Positions 16,738-18,877 of a stretch of DNA of 18,877 nt are shown here, in pieces. The notes below the pieces were generated by a model, which was not told the DNA's origin, ran no database searches, and worked only from the letters and a program-made list of their open reading frames with translations. A program made the translations under genes and the position numbers. Numbering within the stretch: position 1 is the stretch's first letter; every line of letters starts with the position of its first letter. Origin of the DNA: Tritrichomonas foetus (taxonomy: Eukaryota > Parabasalia > Tritrichomonadida > Tritrichomonadidae); NCBI GenBank assembly GCA_001839685.1, contig MLAK01001354.1, positions 1 through 18,877 on the forward strand, read 5' to 3'.

Positions 16738-18261
16738 ATGAGCATTCTGAGGCATCTTCCCTCATTTCACGTGAGGCCAAGTGTCCGCCTCGAGAAGCCA
16801 ATAATCACAACAAACAAAATATTCAACAGTCCATCAGCACCGTTAAATAAATATCGATTTCATCCAGTTTCACTTCGACTTATTCGTTCAACACACGAGC
16901 TTGTTTACGATCCTGTCACTTCACTTCGTTCACACGGGCCATGTTTTTCGGCTGACTTCGAGAGCGGAAATTTGGGACAAGTTTTCAAGATCGGCCCAAG
17001 AACTTACGAAATTCACCTTCTGCCAGATCCGACACGTCAATATTCAGCACTATGGTACTTTTTCAAAGTCACTAATTTAACTCCGGGCGAATATATTTTC
17101 CATATTGTTGGATTTTTCAGAGATGAGCATCAGCATGATATCGGCGTCCTTCCGACAGCTTATTCGGAAAACCAAGCAGCTCGAAATGGCCTTGGATGGT
17201 TCAGAATCGGACAAAAATTGAACTTTTGGCGCGCCAAAAATTCACCAACGAATTCAAACTTCAGTATGAATTCAAATTCTGGTACTGAATTTGCACTCTC
17301 GTTTCATTTTTCTGTAGAAGAAACCGATACGATGTACTTTTCTTACCTTTATCCTTACACTTATTCAGAAATGATGTTTCATTTGAATCGTTTACGTCGG
17401 CCATTTAACTATTCAATTTTATGTTCATCTTCAGGTGGTGTTGATGTTCCTGTTTTACTCTGGGACGCTGAAGTTCAACGATGTGTCAATATTAATGCAT
17501 GTACAATAAAACCTGTTCGAACAGCGATGAGATCTTCATCAAATTATATCAAAAAGAAACCACTCATTATTATTGCTTCTAGACTTCATCCAGGTGAAAG
17601 TAATTCATCATTTGCTATGGAGGGTTTCATGAATAGACTTTTTTCTCATCATTCTGAAAGTGTTCGTTTAAGAAAACACTTTTCTTTTCTTTTGTTGCCA
17701 ATGGTCAATCCCGATGGTGTAATTTGTGGTTACTATCGTCCGACCATTCATGGAGATGATGCAAATCGTGTATGGAAAAAACCTGATAAAATACTTCATC
17801 CAATTGCTTATTCATTTATAAAATTACTTGATATACTTACACAAACTAAACCACCGATATTTATTCTAGATTTCCATGGTCACACTGCCCAATGTAATGC
17901 ATTTACATATGGTGTAGATAATCCTCATGTATTTATGAACAATAGCCAAAAATTATTTCCAAAAATAATGTCTGAACTGTGTCCAATTTTTGACGAGCCT
18001 GCTTCGATTTCATTCAAGCCAAATGATTTTCCAACAACAATGAGAGTCGCACTCCATCATAGATATAAAATTCCATTCGCTTATACCCTCGAGATGAGTT
18101 TTGGCGCACTAAGTATTGGACCAGATAAAAATACCCAAATAACACCATCACAATATCGTCAAGTTGGACAAGCAGTCTCGGATTCTCTAGCTGTGCTCCT
18201 TTTAGATAGTTTGCCTACTCAATCTTTTGTGAAGAATTACATACCAATTATTCCTGATTAA
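16738..18261 (+). CDS. cytosolic carboxypeptidase (M14 family, AGBL/CCP-like tubulin deglutamylase)
   Basis: A zinc metallocarboxypeptidase of the CCP/AGBL subfamily, which removes C-terminal or side-chain glutamates, mainly from tubulin. The N-terminal CCP domain (~65-230) is marked by SADFESGNLGQV (71-82), YEIHLLPDP (90-98) and WYFFKVTN. The M14 domain (~231-490) has zinc ligands H284 and E287 in RLHPGES, and H380 in DFHGH. VNPDGV is at 323-328, substrate-binding N343-R344 in GDDANRVW, and catalytic E452 in YTLEMSFG. All key residues are present. The length of 507 residues is close to CCP6/AGBL4. The first ~60 residues are basic and probably unstructured; there is no signal peptide. In a trichomonad with flagella, axostyle and pelta, tubulin is the natural substrate. 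GC content falls from about half near the start to under a third later on. TAAA appears about 76 nt after the stop. Confidence 0.95.
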   Translation: MSILRHLPSFHVRPSVRLEKPIITTNKIFNSPSAPLNKYRFHPVSLRLIRSTHELVYDPVTSLRSHGPCFSADFESGNLGQVFKIGPRTYEIHLLPDPTRQYSALWYFFKVTNLTPGEYIFHIVGFFRDEHQHDIGVLPTAYSENQAARNGLGWFRIGQKLNFWRAKNSPTNSNFSMNSNSGTEFALSFHFSVEETDTMYFSYLYPYTYSEMMFHLNRLRRPFNYSILCSSSGGVDVPVLLWDAEVQRCVNINACTIKPVRTAMRSSSNYIKKKPLIIIASRLHPGESNSSFAMEGFMNRLFSHHSESVRLRKHFSFLLLPMVNPDGVICGYYRPTIHGDDANRVWKKPDKILHPIAYSFIKLLDILTQTKPPIFILDFHGHTAQCNAFTYGVDNPHVFMNNSQKLFPKIMSELCPIFDEPASISFKPNDFPTTMRVALHHRYKIPFAYTLEMSFGALSIGPDKNTQITPSQYRQVGQAVSDSLAVLLLDSLPTQSFVKNYIPIIPD

Positions 18262-18720
18262 GAATTCTAATTAGTATTATGAGTATGATTATTCTGATTA
18301 TATTTTGCGTTTTTATTTTATATGTTTGTATTATATTAAAATGTTTATATTATCCATTATTTCCCGTTTTTTATTTGTTTAAACAATTGCACTGTGTTTT
18401 TGTTTAATAGATCTGTCCAATTCTTCTGTTTTACACATATCAGTTATACATAAAAAGAGGGTCTTAAACAATCCAAGTGTAATAAAAAAAAAATCAAAAT
18501 TCAAATTACGTTAAACATGATTTATTGCACATAGAAATAAAAGATGTTAACATTCATGATAAATCCAAATCGAGATATACATTTAGGCAGAGATTCAATT
18601 TCCTATGAGTTTTGTTATATGTGAAGTGAAATGATATTCTGAAGGAAACCCGTTATTTTTCCAGCCGTTAATTTCATTATTTTCGCGGGATCTTGTATTA
18701 ATTATCATCCTTTAATCTCA

Positions 18721-18795
18721 GAGATGCGGCAACATCAAAAAAACTGGATTGTTGGATGGTTGATTAATACTCCTGAATGGAGATGCGGCAACGTC
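18721..18795. repeat. two copies of GAGATGCGGCAACRTC
   Basis: GAGATGCGGCAACATC (18721-18736) and GAGATGCGGCAACGTC (18780-18795) match at 15 of 16 bases and start 59 bp apart. They stand out by GC content from the surrounding DNA. They lie just downstream of the right-edge gene's stop, so they could be relics of its repeat region or a duplicated regulatory word. Confidence 0.85.
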
Positions 18796-18802
18796 TTCAC
18801 TA

Positions 18803-18806
18803 TTTA
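18803..18806 (-). terminator. TAAA 3'-end signal of the right-edge gene
   Basis: On the - strand TAAA follows the TAA stop (18817-18819) by 10 nt, the spacing expected for trichomonad polyadenylation. This supports reading the edge sequence as a gene end. Confidence 0.4.
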
Positions 18807-18816
18807 ATGAAATCCA

Positions 18817-18877
18817 TTATTTACTGATCTCGCTCGCTTGTTGATTAATCTCGCTCACTTGTTGATTAATCTCGCTC
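18817..18877 (-). CDS. C-terminal end of a gene with a 7-residue repeat (partial, runs off the window)
   Basis: The last 61 bases read on the - strand as SEINQQV, SEINQQA, SEISK and then TAA at 18817-18819. The DNA repeats with a 21-bp period (units at 18827-18847 and 18848-18868, partial unit 18869-18877), so the period equals seven codons. Only one codon differs between the two full units (GTG versus GCG). A seven-residue repeat with Ile and Val/Ala at fixed places fits a heptad coiled coil, with hydrophobic residues in a/d-type positions. The rest of the gene lies beyond the window, so its function is unknown. Alternatively this is the edge of a non-coding satellite; the in-frame period, stop and following TAAA favour a gene. 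Confidence 0.55.
   Translation of the reverse strand, partial: SEINQQVSEINQQASEISK

Larger units (their letters stand above)
18262..18816. other. intergenic region between convergent 3' ends
   Basis: The carboxypeptidase (+) and the right-edge gene (-) point toward each other. Most of it is AT-rich, with an A10 tract at 18484-18493. From about 18640 the base composition becomes less AT-rich and two copies of a 16-bp word occur (18721, 18780). No intact gene is seen. Confidence 0.5.

Noticed and set aside
16542..16850. 102-codon + frame overlapping the carboxypeptidase start
   Set aside because: It overlaps a strongly supported gene in another frame, has no family features and starts in AT-rich DNA; it looks like chance.
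1..18877. Trichomonad introns (GTATGT ... ACTAACACACAG), tRNA or rRNA genes, CRISPR arrays
   Set aside because: I looked for these and found no matching acceptor motif, no tRNA-like cloverleaf, no rRNA-like block and no spaced direct repeats. All full genes are uninterrupted frames.

Overview
The window looks like nuclear DNA of a trichomonad parabasalid, most likely a Tritrichomonas-like species. The evidence is AT-rich DNA with long homopolymer tracts, intronless protein genes on both strands, standard stop codons, TCA-type initiator candidates a few bases before several ATGs, and TAAA 3'-end signals at or shortly after most stops. The protein set also fits: a CAMK-like kinase, a beta-helix surface protein, a BTB/discoidin protein, an LCAT-like lipase and a tubulin carboxypeptidase. 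The species assignment is inference from style, not from a marker gene.

Layout, left to right. 1-1390 is T-tract-rich intergenic DNA with one orphan coding-like stretch (170-379). Three genes then lie on the + strand: a CAMK-type Ser/Thr kinase with a Gln-rich tail (1391-2863), a type I membrane protein with a beta-helix-like ectodomain (3423-4814), and a BTB-BACK-discoidin protein (5299-6738). Next come three genes on the - strand: an LCAT/phospholipase (6920-8191), a small helical protein with a PPxY motif (9214-9708), and a 1460-residue helical-repeat protein (11553-15935). Between the last two, 9709-11410 holds what looks like decayed coding sequence on the - strand, a possible ~104-bp inverted-repeat element, and a pure 89-A tract. 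A + strand M14 cytosolic carboxypeptidase (16738-18261) follows. The last bases (18817-18877) read on the - strand as the C-terminal end of another gene, built of a 7-residue repeat.

There is no operon logic. The genes are independently expressed eukaryotic units with short leaders. Kinase, surface receptor-like protein and lipase fit a signalling, contact and membrane-degrading lifestyle, and the carboxypeptidase fits a flagellate with a heavily modified microtubule cytoskeleton.

The most unusual signals are sequence-level. Poly-T tracts are strongly clustered at exactly ten bases and are often followed by AAT. The same T-tract plus AATTAAT-like word occurs in frame inside two unrelated proteins, giving Phe-Phe-(Phe)-Leu/Val-Ile-Asn/Val. 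A 5'-to-3' fall in GC content appears inside the conserved genes on both strands. Every count here was made by hand and should be recomputed.
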